Source: JABFRZ01 sp036376275
Lineage (GTDB): Bacteria; Planctomycetota; UBA1135; GCA-002686595
NCBI GenBank assembly: GCA_036376275.1
Contig: DASVAP010000076.1
Location: forward strand, 1 to 15,748
Direction of reading: 5' to 3'
Length of the DNA: 15,748 nucleotides
Positions 1 to 9,779 of the stretch are shown piece after piece; position 1 is the stretch's first letter, and the number at the start of each line of letters is the position of its first letter. The notes beneath the pieces are model-generated. The model did not search any database and was not told the DNA's origin. It saw only the letters and a list, made by a program, of their open reading frames with translations. The translations under genes and the position numbers were made by a program.

Positions 1-1767
1 GTCGGCCGCCTCGCCCTGGCGCGCCAGGACCTCGACCACGACCTGCGCCCCGGCCTGCACGTGGGCCTCGAGGTCGTTGGCGCGGCGCCAGAAGACGACC
101 GCGATCACCACCAGGGCCGAGAGCACGACCCCGGCCTGGTACAGGATCGGCACGAAGGGTTGCGTCAGCGCCAGCAGCGGCCCACCCACCACGATCACCA
201 GCGCGAGCTGCAGCGCGACCACGAAGGCCCGCCGCGGAGCGCGCGCGAAGTCGGGCGCGCCGCTCTGCTGACGCGGCAGGACCGCGGCCGCCAGCTCGGC
301 CCCGAGCGCGCGCGACAGGCGCCCGATGCCGATCACGAAGGGCAGCGCGGCCAGCCCGGCCAGGGCCAGCACCGCGGTGCGGGCCAGGCCGTGGGCCAGC
401 CCGGTGGCCTCCGCCAGCAGCGCCACGAAGCGCTCGAGATAGAGCGAGGTGCCGATGACCACGCCGGCGAAGCAGGCCACGTCCAGCACCAGCCCGGCGG
501 CGTGCTTGAGCAGCTTGAAGCGCAGTGGATCGCGACGCGGGCCCGCGCGCAGCTCCTCCAGCCACGAGGCGTGGAGCGAGGCGAACGTCCGCAGCGGCTT
601 GGGCAGGCGGTGCTCCAGCGAGAGCGAGAGCGGCACGGAGGCGCGCACGAGCCAGGGCGTGAGGAATGTCGTCAGGACCGAGACCGAGACGGCCACGCCG
701 TACAGGGCCGGCTCGATCGCACCGGCCGTCACGCCGACGCCCGCGAGGATGAAGGAGAACTCGCCGATCTGCGGCATGGCCATGCCGGCCTGCAGCGCGG
801 TCGCGGGCGCGTAGCCGGAGAGGAAGGCCCCCACCGAGACGCTCGCCACCTTGCCGACCACGACCAGCACGGTGAAGAGCACGATCGCGGCCCAGTTCTC
901 GGCCACGGCCACGGGGTCGACCAGGGTCCCGACCGAGACGAAGAAGACGGCCGCGAACAGGTCGCGCAGCGGCGCGACCATGTGCTCGACCTGCTTCTGG
1001 CGCCCGGACTCGGCCACCAGCGCGCCCGCCAGGAAGGCGCCCAGGGCCACCGAGTAGCCGGCGCCCTGCGCCAGCAGCGCGAACGCGAAGCACAGGCCCA
1101 CGCTGGTGACGAGCAGGGTCTCGGGACTCGCCAGGCGCGCCACGGCGCGGATCGCGCGCGGCACCAGGAGGTAGCCGCCGATCGTGAGCGCCAGCAGGAA
1201 GATCCCGAGGCGCGTGGCGGTCGTGGTCAGGACACCCGAGGCACCCTCGCCGGCCGCGACCGCGGTCAGGATGGCCAGCATCAGGATCGCCGCCAGGTCC
1301 TCGATGATCAGGACCCCGAGCACGAGCTCGGAGAGGCGCCTGGGCACGCCGCGCTCGGCGAAGACCTTGGCGATGATCATCGTGCTGGACACGGACACGA
1401 TCGCACCGGCGAAGAAGCTCTGCTGGCGCGACCAGCCCAGCGCCTGCCCGGCCACGTAGCCGAGCCACAGCATGGCCCCGATCTGGATCAACCCGACCAG
1501 CCCGGCGCGCGGGAAGACGTGCGCGAACTTGCGCAGCGAGAACTCGAGGCCGATCGAGAACATGACCAGGATCACGCCCAGCTCGGCCAGGGTCTCCAGG
1601 CTCTCCGAGCCGGCGAAGAGCGGGACCGAGGTGTGCGGCCCGACGATCAGGCCCGCCAGGAGGTACCCGAGCACGACCGGCTGCCGCAGGCGCCGGAAGA
1701 GCACCGTCGTGACCGCGGCCACGCACAGGACGATGGCCAGGTCGAGGAGGAAGGGGCTGACGTGCAC
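1..1767 (-). CDS. CPA2/Kef-type cation:proton antiporter (3' end outside window)
   Basis: Inner-membrane monovalent cation/H+ antiporter of the CPA2 (KefB/YbaL-like) family. The minus strand reads open for 589 codons from a GTG at 1765-1767 to the window edge without a stop. The start M-H-V-S-P-F-L-L-D-L leads straight into the first membrane helix and the family signature R-Q-P-V-V-L-G-Y-L-L-A-G. Also visible are G-V-I-L-V-M-F-S-I-G-L-E-F-S, S-S-T-M-I-I-A-K-V, L-I-I-E-D-L-A-A-I and Q-I-G-E-F-S-F-I-L, the usual Kef core motifs. A second set of helices follows the core, near residues 440-575. A cytosolic regulatory domain (TrkA-C type), if present, would lie beyond the edge. No Shine-Dalgarno is evident and no ATG lies in frame nearby, so the GTG is chosen from the N-terminal match. 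It is the next gene downstream of ileS on the same strand. Confidence 0.9.
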   Translation of the reverse strand, partial: MHVSPFLLDLAIVLCVAAVTTVLFRRLRQPVVLGYLLAGLIVGPHTSVPLFAGSESLETLAELGVILVMFSIGLEFSLRKFAHVFPRAGLVGLIQIGAMLWLGYVAGQALGWSRQQSFFAGAIVSVSSTMIIAKVFAERGVPRRLSELVLGVLIIEDLAAILMLAILTAVAAGEGASGVLTTTATRLGIFLLALTIGGYLLVPRAIRAVARLASPETLLVTSVGLCFAFALLAQGAGYSVALGAFLAGALVAESGRQKQVEHMVAPLRDLFAAVFFVSVGTLVDPVAVAENWAAIVLFTVLVVVGKVASVSVGAFLSGYAPATALQAGMAMPQIGEFSFILAGVGVTAGAIEPALYGVAVSVSVLTTFLTPWLVRASVPLSLSLEHRLPKPLRTFASLHASWLEELRAGPRRDPLRFKLLKHAAGLVLDVACFAGVVIGTSLYLERFVALLAEATGLAHGLARTAVLALAGLAALPFVIGIGRLSRALGAELAAAVLPRQQSGAPDFARAPRRAFVVALQLALVIVVGGPLLALTQPFVPILYQAGVVLSALVVIAVVFWRRANDLEAHVQAGAQVVVEVLARQGEAAD

Positions 1768-1811
1768 CGGGGTTGCGGATCGTCGACGATGGGAGGGCGT
1801 CGGCTCAAGAA

Positions 1812-1861
1812 GAAGAGGAGAGGAGCGCGGAGGCGCGGAGGGAAGACGCGGAGGGCGCGGA
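1812..1861 (+). repeat. Purine-rich GCGGAG interspersed repeat, copy A
   Basis: The antiporter-ileS spacer (1768-1976, about 210 bp) holds no gene but carries a purine-rich tract. It begins GAAGAGGAGAGGA and continues with tandem CGCGGAG/GCGCGGAG units ending near GACGCGGAGGGCGCGGA. A matching copy in inverted orientation sits at 10470-10524. Further purine-rich sequence follows to about 1890, and a CGCGTCTCCGCG piece of opposite polarity lies at 1917-1928. Presence in two unrelated spacers suggests a dispersed intergenic repeat family. Function is unknown. Confidence 0.65.
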
Positions 1862-1976
1862 GCCGGAGGGGAGGGAGGGAAGGAGAGCGAAGGCGGTCCC
1901 GGCCTGGCTCGACCCCCGCGTCTCCGCGCTCGGCTCGAGGGCCGCTGCGCCCGCGCGGGCTCGAAGCCCCGGAGCC

Positions 1977-5123
<3,147 letters not shown>

Positions 5124-5248
5124 GGGAGGCGCGGAGTGTAGGCCAGCGGCGCGGCGCGCTCCACGACGACGATCGCCCGCGCGGGGCCTATCATGGTCGG
5201 CGTCGGCCCGCCCGGCTCCCGCCCGACCGGCACAAGGAAGGTCCTCGC
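5124..5248. promoter_or_regulatory. Divergent intergenic region between ileS and the redoxin pair
   Basis: This 125-bp spacer separates ileS (leftward) from the redoxin-like operon (rightward) and must contain promoters for both. I could not assign reliable -35/-10 boxes. The only clear signal is the Shine-Dalgarno AAGGAAGG at 5234-5241, seven bases before the ATG at 5249. Confidence 0.4.
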
Positions 5249-5911
5249 ATGCTGCTCGCACTCCTGCTCGCCCCGCTCGCCGCGCCCCAGCAGACTCCCC
5301 CCGCCCCCGCCGTGCCGGTCGAGGTCGTCAAGCCCTACAAGCTCAACCTGCGCACCGAGGAGGAGCTGACCCTGCCGGACCTCGATGGCAAGGCGCACGC
5401 GCTCTACGCGGCGCACCCCAACCAGCCGATCGTGCTCGTCTTCTGGGGCTACAAGGACCCGGTCTCGCTGCACTACGCGCCGCTGCTCGCCGAGCTGGCC
5501 AGGGCCCACGCCGGGAAGGCGGGCTTCTACCTGGTGGACTCGAACCACGACGAGCTCGTCTCGGGCGGCGACGCGCTCGGCAAGCTGCGCGAGGTCCTGG
5601 CGCGCGAGAAGGTCACGCTGCCTGTGCTGATCGACCACGATCAGCGCCTGGCGGACGACTTCGGCGCGACCGCCAACGGGCAGGCGTTCCTGCTCGACGG
5701 GAACAAGTTCCTGCGCTACCACGGCGGGATCGACGACGATCCACGCGGCGAGCGCGCCCGCGACAAGATCGAGGTGCGCCCCTGGCTGGCGAACGCGCTG
5801 GGACAAGTGCTGGCCGGCGAGCGCCCCAAGGAGAACTGGACGCGCCCCGCCGGACGCCCGATCAAGCGCGCGCCGAAGGCCGGCGTGCCCGCGGGGGCAC
5901 CGAGGAAGTGA
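5249..5911 (+). CDS. Secreted thioredoxin-fold protein lacking the catalytic cysteine
   Basis: A 220-residue protein with a short hydrophobic N-terminus (M-L-L-A-L-L-L-A-P-L-A-A), consistent with export, and a redoxin/AhpC-TSA-like fold. The core V-L-V-F-W-G-Y-K-D-P-V-S-L-H-Y-A-P (62-78) lines up with redoxin relatives that read E-C-P-V-S-N-R-Y-A-P, so the catalytic Cys is replaced by Asp70. The later cis-proline region, usually T-P-x-A-F-x-L-D, reads N-G-Q-A-F-L-L-D (143-150), so that proline is missing too. The family ending L-R-Y-H-G-G-I-D-D is intact. Both features needed for thiol chemistry are gone, so a non-redox role (scaffold, binding or partner protein) is inferred. The start is set by the strong Shine-Dalgarno at 5234-5241. 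Its TGA overlaps the GTG start of the Sec-thioredoxin, so the two are probably translationally coupled. Confidence 0.85.
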   Translation: MLLALLLAPLAAPQQTPPAPAVPVEVVKPYKLNLRTEEELTLPDLDGKAHALYAAHPNQPIVLVFWGYKDPVSLHYAPLLAELARAHAGKAGFYLVDSNHDELVSGGDALGKLREVLAREKVTLPVLIDHDQRLADDFGATANGQAFLLDGNKFLRYHGGIDDDPRGERARDKIEVRPWLANALGQVLAGERPKENWTRPAGRPIKRAPKAGVPAGAPRK

Positions 5912-6417
5912 GGCGCCTCGTCCTGCTTGCCGGGGCGGCGCTCGCGGGCCTCGCGGCCTGCTCGGGATCCGAGCGCTGGACCTACGCCACGCCCGCGGTG
6001 GTCGACGAGGCCGCGCTGCTCGCGCACCTCGTTCCCGCGCGGCCCGGCGAGCTCGTGCTGGCGAACTTCTGGGCCTCCTGGTGAGGGACCTGCGTCGCCG
6101 AGCTGCCGGAGCTGGTCGAGCTGCGGCCCGAACTCGAGGCCGAGAACGTGCGCCTGCTGGCCGTCTCGATCGACCTCGCCCTGCCGCAGGCCGTGAAGAC
6201 GGCCGAGGAGCTGGGCGCCTTCGTCCAGCGCCGTGAGCTGGCCCTGACCGTGCTCGCCTTCCAGGGCGACTACGACGCCCTGGCCGAGCGCCTCGACCTG
6301 CCCGGCGGCCCGCCCTGCACGGTGCTGTTCGGCCCGCAGGGCGAGCTCGGGCGCCTCGAGGGCTCGGCCGAGGGCTCCGAGGTCGAGGCCCTGGTCGCGG
6401 CCGCGCGCGCGCGCTGA
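5908..6417 (+). CDS. TlpA-like thioredoxin lipoprotein, probable selenoprotein (in-frame TGA at 6082-6084)
   Basis: Predicted 169-residue extracytoplasmic thiol oxidoreductase in which codon 59, the first position of the C-x-x-C motif, is TGA. The sequence reads N-F-W-A-S-W-[Sec59]-G-T-C62-V-A-E-L-P-E-L, the TlpA/thioredoxin active site with selenocysteine for the nucleophilic Cys. The N-terminus has two arginines, a hydrophobic stretch and the lipobox L-A-A-C (Cys18), so it is probably a lipoprotein facing the periplasm. Downstream homology continues in frame, including the cis-proline region G-G-P-P-C-T-V-L-F (133-141), and ends at a normal TGA. A SECIS-like hairpin follows the internal TGA. 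The GTG start overlaps the previous gene's stop as GTGA, and no ATG alternative exists. Likely role: disulfide reductase in the envelope. Without Sec insertion the product would be a 58-residue stub, so ordinary callers split the gene. Confidence 0.9.
6082..6084 (+). other. TGA read as selenocysteine (Sec59 of the TlpA-like protein)
   Basis: The codon lies 58 codons after the GTG at 5908, at the exact position of the N-terminal cysteine of the thioredoxin C-x-x-C. The resolving cysteine codon TGC follows at 6091-6093. Reading frame and homology are continuous on both sides. Confidence 0.88.
6085..6117 (+). promoter_or_regulatory. Candidate bacterial SECIS element of the TlpA-like selenoprotein gene
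   Basis: An upper stem AGCU (6101-6104) pairs with AGCU (6110-6113) around the loop GCCGG (6105-6109). GACC (6087-6090) can pair with GGUC (6114-6117) as a lower stem with a 5' internal loop. The apical loop starts with G, 20 nt after the TGA, within the spacing known for SelB-binding bacterial SECIS hairpins. The stem is short, so this is weaker than the peroxiredoxin element. Confidence 0.6.
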
Positions 6418-6425
6418 CGGACGTC

Positions 6426-8222
6426 CTACTTCCCGTCACCCTTCACCACGCCCGGATTCTTGCGCAGCAGCTCCAGGGCCGCCTCCGTGAAGTGCGCGTC
6501 CTCCGGGGCCAGGCCGATCTCGTCGCCGTCGACGTTCATCAGGCTCTGCGGGTCGCCCGTGTCGTGGTCGAGGTCGAAGAGGTGCCCGACCTCGTGGGCC
6601 GTGGTCAGGCCGAGGGAGCTCGCGTAGCCGGCGATCAGGGCGCGCACGAGCTCGCTGCGCGCGTCCTTCCTGTAGTCGCTGCCGAAGACGTAGGTGCCGT
6701 CGAGGAGCCCGAGGTCGTCGGGCCCGAGCGGCACCTCGAGCGCGTGCGCCTGCACGGTCGCGAGCCAGTTCGTCGCGAAGACGTGGCACACGCCGGAGCC
6801 GGGGAAGGCGCGGCCGTTGGCGGAGGGATCGGCGCCGGCCAGCACCGCCTCCCAGGCGCCGCGCGCCGCGCTCTGCGGGAGGTGGGCGACGAAGGTCACG
6901 CGCAGGCTCTGGCCGGGGATGGGCGCGCCGTCCGGAGCGCGCAGGTACTTCTGCGAGACGATCGCGAGCGTGCGCGCCAGGAGCTCCTCGCGCACCAGGT
7001 GATCGAGGACCGGCGAGGCGCCGCCGGTCGCGAGGCCTAGCCGCGCGAGGTCGGCCTCGATCGAGCGCGCGTCCCCGCCCCCGAAGTGCAGGCGCACGGT
7101 GCGCGAGCCGGGCTCGGGTAGGAATCCGTCCGTGCGCAGCGCGCCGAAGGGGGGACCGAGCCGCGCCTCCGGCGCGCGCCCGGCGCCGTCGGGGATGGTC
7201 TGGCCCTCGGCCGGGACCGGCGGGTCGTGCGGGCGCGAGCGCTCGACGAAGCGCCACAGCGCCGCCGGCACGGCCACGAGCCCGCGCGCGTCGGCCTGGA
7301 GCACGCCGCGCGGCCCGGCAAGGCGCGCGGTCGCGAGCGCGGCGCGCAAGTCCTCGGGTCCCACTCCTCCGCCGCGCTCGAGGGCGACCGCGACGAGCTC
7401 GACCAGCTCGTAGCCCTCGACCGCGCCGGGGCCGGGCTCGCCGTGGCGTGCACGGAACTCGGCCAGGAACTCGCCGCGCGGCTCCTCCGTGGCGGCGGAG
7501 AGTCCGTGGACGAAGAGGTGCTCGCGCCCGAGCGTGGCGGGGTCGAGCGTCGCGCGCGCGGTCGTGACGAGCGGCAGGCGCGACGCCTCCAGCGGCCCCG
7601 CGAGCAGCGCCGCCAGGGTGGCCGGCTCGAGGTCGGCGACGAGCACGTCCGGCTCCGCTTCGGCCAGCCGCGCGGCGAGGTCACGCGCCGGCAGCCGCAC
7701 CTCGATCCGCGCCACGAGCGCGCAGGGCGGCGCCAGGCGCCGCTCGAGCTCGCTCGCGAGCGCCTTGCCGCCGCTCCCGCGCTCCTGAAGCAGGGCGAGG
7801 CGCGCGAAGCGCAGCCGCCCGACCAGGGTGCGCGCCAGGAGCTCCGCCTCGGCCGCCGGCTCGATCGAGGGCGCGAGCAGCACGAGCCCCGCGCGCTCGG
7901 CCGCCGGACGCAGCGCATCGAGGCCCACGCCCGCCCGCGGCGCCAGCACCGCCACCAGCCCCGCGCCGGCGAGGCGCGGCGCGAGCGCACGCGCCTCGGC
8001 CTCGACGCGCGCGCTCCCGAGCGGCACCAGCTCGAGCGCCTGCCCGAGGAGCCCACCGCGCCGGTTGCGGATCGCCGCGGCAAGCTCGGCTCCCTCTCGG
8101 AAGGCGCGCTCGACCTCGGCCACGGGCTCGGCGGGGACGGCAAGGCCGAGACGGATCGGTGCCGGAGCGCGGGCGGGCTCCTGGAGGACGAGCAGCGCGA
8201 GGCAGAGGATCTGCGGGAGCAA
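6426..8222 (-). CDS. Periplasmic-binding-like domain fused to a metzincin-like zinc metallopeptidase
   Basis: A 598-residue exported protein (hydrophobic N-terminus L-P-Q-I-L-C-L-A-L-L-V-L) with two parts. Residues about 22-325 resemble a type-1 periplasmic binding fold of the Leu/Ile/Val or ABC substrate-binding kind: F-R-E-G-A-E-L-A-A-A-I-R-N-R-R-G-G-L-L-G-Q near 41-61 and G-Y-E-L-V-E-L-V-A-V-A later. Residues about 370-598 hold a zinc protease with H543-E-V-G-H547-L-F-D-L-D-H553 and a Met-turn-like S-L-M562-N. Metzincins normally have Gly at the eighth motif position, and here it is Asp550. The start is TTG (8220-8222), supported by the Shine-Dalgarno GGAGGA (8229-8234) six bases upstream. 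The SDR gene lies 45 bp upstream on the same strand, so co-transcription is possible. The 3' end is only 8 bp from the converging Sec-thioredoxin gene. Substrate unknown. Confidence 0.85.
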   Translation of the reverse strand: MLPQILCLALLVLQEPARAPAPIRLGLAVPAEPVAEVERAFREGAELAAAIRNRRGGLLGQALELVPLGSARVEAEARALAPRLAGAGLVAVLAPRAGVGLDALRPAAERAGLVLLAPSIEPAAEAELLARTLVGRLRFARLALLQERGSGGKALASELERRLAPPCALVARIEVRLPARDLAARLAEAEPDVLVADLEPATLAALLAGPLEASRLPLVTTARATLDPATLGREHLFVHGLSAATEEPRGEFLAEFRARHGEPGPGAVEGYELVELVAVALERGGGVGPEDLRAALATARLAGPRGVLQADARGLVAVPAALWRFVERSRPHDPPVPAEGQTIPDGAGRAPEARLGPPFGALRTDGFLPEPGSRTVRLHFGGGDARSIEADLARLGLATGGASPVLDHLVREELLARTLAIVSQKYLRAPDGAPIPGQSLRVTFVAHLPQSAARGAWEAVLAGADPSANGRAFPGSGVCHVFATNWLATVQAHALEVPLGPDDLGLLDGTYVFGSDYRKDARSELVRALIAGYASSLGLTTAHEVGHLFDLDHDTGDPQSLMNVDGDEIGLAPEDAHFTEAALELLRKNPGVVKGDGK

Positions 8223-8228
8223 CGGGAG

Positions 8229-8234
8229 TCCTCC
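8229..8234 (-). promoter_or_regulatory. Shine-Dalgarno that sets the TTG start of the peptidase fusion gene
   Basis: GGAGGA on the minus strand lies six bases before TTG 8222-8220. It decides the start because no ATG or GTG gives a comparable signal sequence. Confidence 0.75.
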
Positions 8235-8267
8235 GGGCCAAGAGCGTAGCCCGGACCGCCCCGAGGG

Positions 8268-9059
8268 TCAGAGCAGGGCCGGGTTCGCGCCGCCGTCGTA
8301 GGCGAGGGCCACGCCCGCCAGGTACGAGCAGCGCTGCGAGCACAGGAAGGCGACCAGGTCGCCGAACTCCTGCGTGGTTCCGAGACGCCCGGCCGGGATG
8401 CGCGCGATGTAGGCGGCGCGCTCCTCGGCCACGCTGCGGCCCGTGCGGCGCGCCGTGGCGGCGAAGAGCTCCTCGATCCGGTCCGTCGCGAAGGAGCCGG
8501 TGCACACGCTGTTCACGAGCACGCCGTCGCGCGCGACCTCGCTGGCCAGCGACTTCAGGTAGGCGGTCAGGCCCGCGCGCATCGTGTTCGAGTAGACCAG
8601 CGTCGGGATCGGCACGCGCACCGAGCTGGAGGTCAGGCCGACGATGCGCCCCCAGCGCGCCGCGCGCATGCCCGGCAGCACGGCCTGCACGGCGTGGATC
8701 GCCGAGCGCAGGGTGAGCGCGAAGGCGCGCTCGAGGGCCGCGTCGTCGACCTCCAGGGCCGTGGCCGGCGGCGGGCCGCCGGCGTTGGTCACGAGGACCT
8801 GGACCGGACGCCCGAAGTGGCGCTCGGCCGCGCGCACGTGGGCCGCCAGGGCTGCGCCGTCGGTGACGTCGAGCGGCTCGGCGAGGAGGCGCTCCGCGTG
8901 CATGGAGAGCTCCGCTCGCGCCCGCGCCAGGCGTCGCTCGTCGCGCCCGCTGATCGCCACCCGCGCCCCCTCCGCGAGCAGGGCCCGCGCGCAGGCGAAC
9001 CCCAGCCCGCCGGTCGATGCCAGCACCACCGCCACCTTGTCTTCGAGTCCGAGATCCAT
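8268..9059 (-). CDS. Short-chain dehydrogenase/reductase of an atypical subfamily
   Basis: 263-residue Rossmann-fold NAD(P)-dependent oxidoreductase. The nucleotide-binding loop reads A-S-T-G-G-L-G (14-20) and the N-A-G region T-N-A-G-G-P-P-P-A (91-99). The catalytic region is S-S-S (144-146) and Y156-S-N-T-M160-R. The canonical Y-x-x-x-K lysine is therefore Met, with Arg161 next to it. The T-N-x-G-G-P-P-P and S-N-x-x-R-x-G-L pairing recalls an SDR subfamily, often labelled FabG-like, whose chemistry is poorly known. The ATG at 9057-9059 is preferred: it has a purine-rich AAGGTGGG upstream, and longer versions of the frame (to 9266) would run over the divergent peroxiredoxin. It lies 45 bp upstream of the peptidase gene on the same strand and 85 bp from the divergent Sec-peroxiredoxin. 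Substrate cannot be predicted. Confidence 0.9.
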   Translation of the reverse strand: MDLGLEDKVAVVLASTGGLGFACARALLAEGARVAISGRDERRLARARAELSMHAERLLAEPLDVTDGAALAAHVRAAERHFGRPVQVLVTNAGGPPPATALEVDDAALERAFALTLRSAIHAVQAVLPGMRAARWGRIVGLTSSSVRVPIPTLVYSNTMRAGLTAYLKSLASEVARDGVLVNSVCTGSFATDRIEELFAATARRTGRSVAEERAAYIARIPAGRLGTTQEFGDLVAFLCSQRCSYLAGVALAYDGGANPALL

Positions 9060-9144
9060 CGTCGCGCCCACCTTCTCCCGCCCGTGAGGGTCTGCTAGCT
9101 TCTCCGCCCCCTTCCTACCCCAACCCCCTCCCACGAGCCAAGCG

Positions 9145-9759
9145 ATGAGCGACACGACCAAGCCCCTCGGCGTCGGCGACACCGTCCCCGACTTCAAGCT
9201 GACCACCTTCGAGCCCACCAAGAAGGGCTTCGGCGAGTACAGCCTGGCCGAGGCCATGAAGGCCAAGCAGTGGTCGGTGCTGTTCTTCTATCCGGCCGAC
9301 TTCACCTTCGTCTGAGCGACCGAATTCGCTGCTCTGGCAGAGCAGCAACACCGGTTCGAGCGCAACAACGTCAAGCTCGTCACGATCAGCACGGACACGC
9401 AGTTCGTGCACCTGGCCTGGCAGCGCGAGGAGAAGGAGCTCGCCAAGGTGGGCTTCTCGATGGCCGCCGATCCGACCGGCCGGATCGCGCGCCAGTTCGG
9501 GGTCTATGACGAGAACTCGGGCCTCGCGCTGCGCGGCACGTTCATCATCAGCCCCGAGGGCAAGCTGCTGAACTCCGAGGTCAACTTCTACAACCTCGGC
9601 CGCAACGTCGACGAGCTCCTGCGCAAGGTCAAGGCGAACATCTACCTCGCCAGCCACACCGCCGAGGGTTGCCCCTCGAAGTGGAAGGAAGAGGGCGACA
9701 AGACCCTCAAGCCGGGGCCGGAGATGGTCGGACGCGTGCACGAGGCCCTGAAGGGCTGA
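9145..9759 (+). CDS. AhpC/2-Cys-type peroxiredoxin, probable selenoprotein (in-frame TGA at 9313-9315)
   Basis: Predicted 204-residue peroxidase of the AhpC/Prx1 class that reduces H2O2 and organic hydroperoxides, presumably in the cytoplasm since no signal peptide is seen. The peroxidatic site reads F-Y-P50-A-D-F-T54-F-V-[Sec57]-A-T-E, where relatives have F-T-F-V-C-P-T-E, so TGA stands at the catalytic cysteine. The rest is typical: V-S/I-S-T-D-T-Q-F-V-H-L-A-W (80-92), A-D-P-T-G-R-I (108-114), L-A-L-R130-G-T-F-I-I (127-135), G-R-N-V-D-E-L-L-R (152-160) and the resolving Cys176 in E-G-C-P-S-K-W followed by T-L-K-P. The ATG at 9145 gives the normal family N-terminus, although its Shine-Dalgarno is weak. 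An 8-bp SECIS-like hairpin follows the TGA, and an intrinsic terminator follows the gene, which looks monocistronic. No AhpF, AhpD or thioredoxin reductase is in the window. Confidence 0.94.
9313..9315 (+). other. TGA read as selenocysteine (Sec57 of the peroxiredoxin)
   Basis: The codon is 56 codons after the ATG at 9145, exactly at the peroxidatic cysteine of the P-x-x-x-T-x-x-C motif. AhpC homology is continuous in the same frame on both sides. Confidence 0.92.
9316..9356 (+). promoter_or_regulatory. Candidate bacterial SECIS element of the peroxiredoxin gene
   Basis: A perfect 8-bp stem, GCUGCUCU (9328-9335) with AGAGCAGC (9339-9346), encloses the loop GGC (9336-9338). The loop begins with G, 20 nt after the TGA. 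GACCG (9318-9322) may pair with CGGUU (9352-9356) as a lower stem. Position, stem and guanines at the loop start match the general bacterial SECIS description. Confidence 0.8.
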
Positions 9760-9779
9760 GCCGAGCCGCGTGCGGTTCC

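Noticed and set aside
5124..5261. N-terminal extension of ileS to 5261
   Set aside because: Arg/Ala/Gly-rich sequence unlike IleRS N-termini, overlapping the Shine-Dalgarno and start of the divergent redoxin.
5249..5911. Third selenoprotein at the redoxin gene
   Set aside because: The catalytic position is GAC (Asp), not TGA, and the frame is uninterrupted.
6082..6084. Nonsense mutation or pseudogene reading of the TlpA-like gene
   Set aside because: The only interruption is at the catalytic Cys, the remainder is intact, and the peroxiredoxin shows the same pattern with matching hairpin spacing.
9060..9266. N-terminal extension of the minus-strand SDR to 9266
   Set aside because: It would overlap the divergent peroxiredoxin coding region, and the sequence before M-D-L-G-L-E-D-K has no SDR homology.
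5249..9759. Genome-wide recoding of TGA
   Set aside because: TGA terminates ileS, the redoxin, the Sec-TlpA, the SDRs, the peroxiredoxin, the dipeptidase and the Ig-like gene, so it is a normal stop outside the two special contexts.
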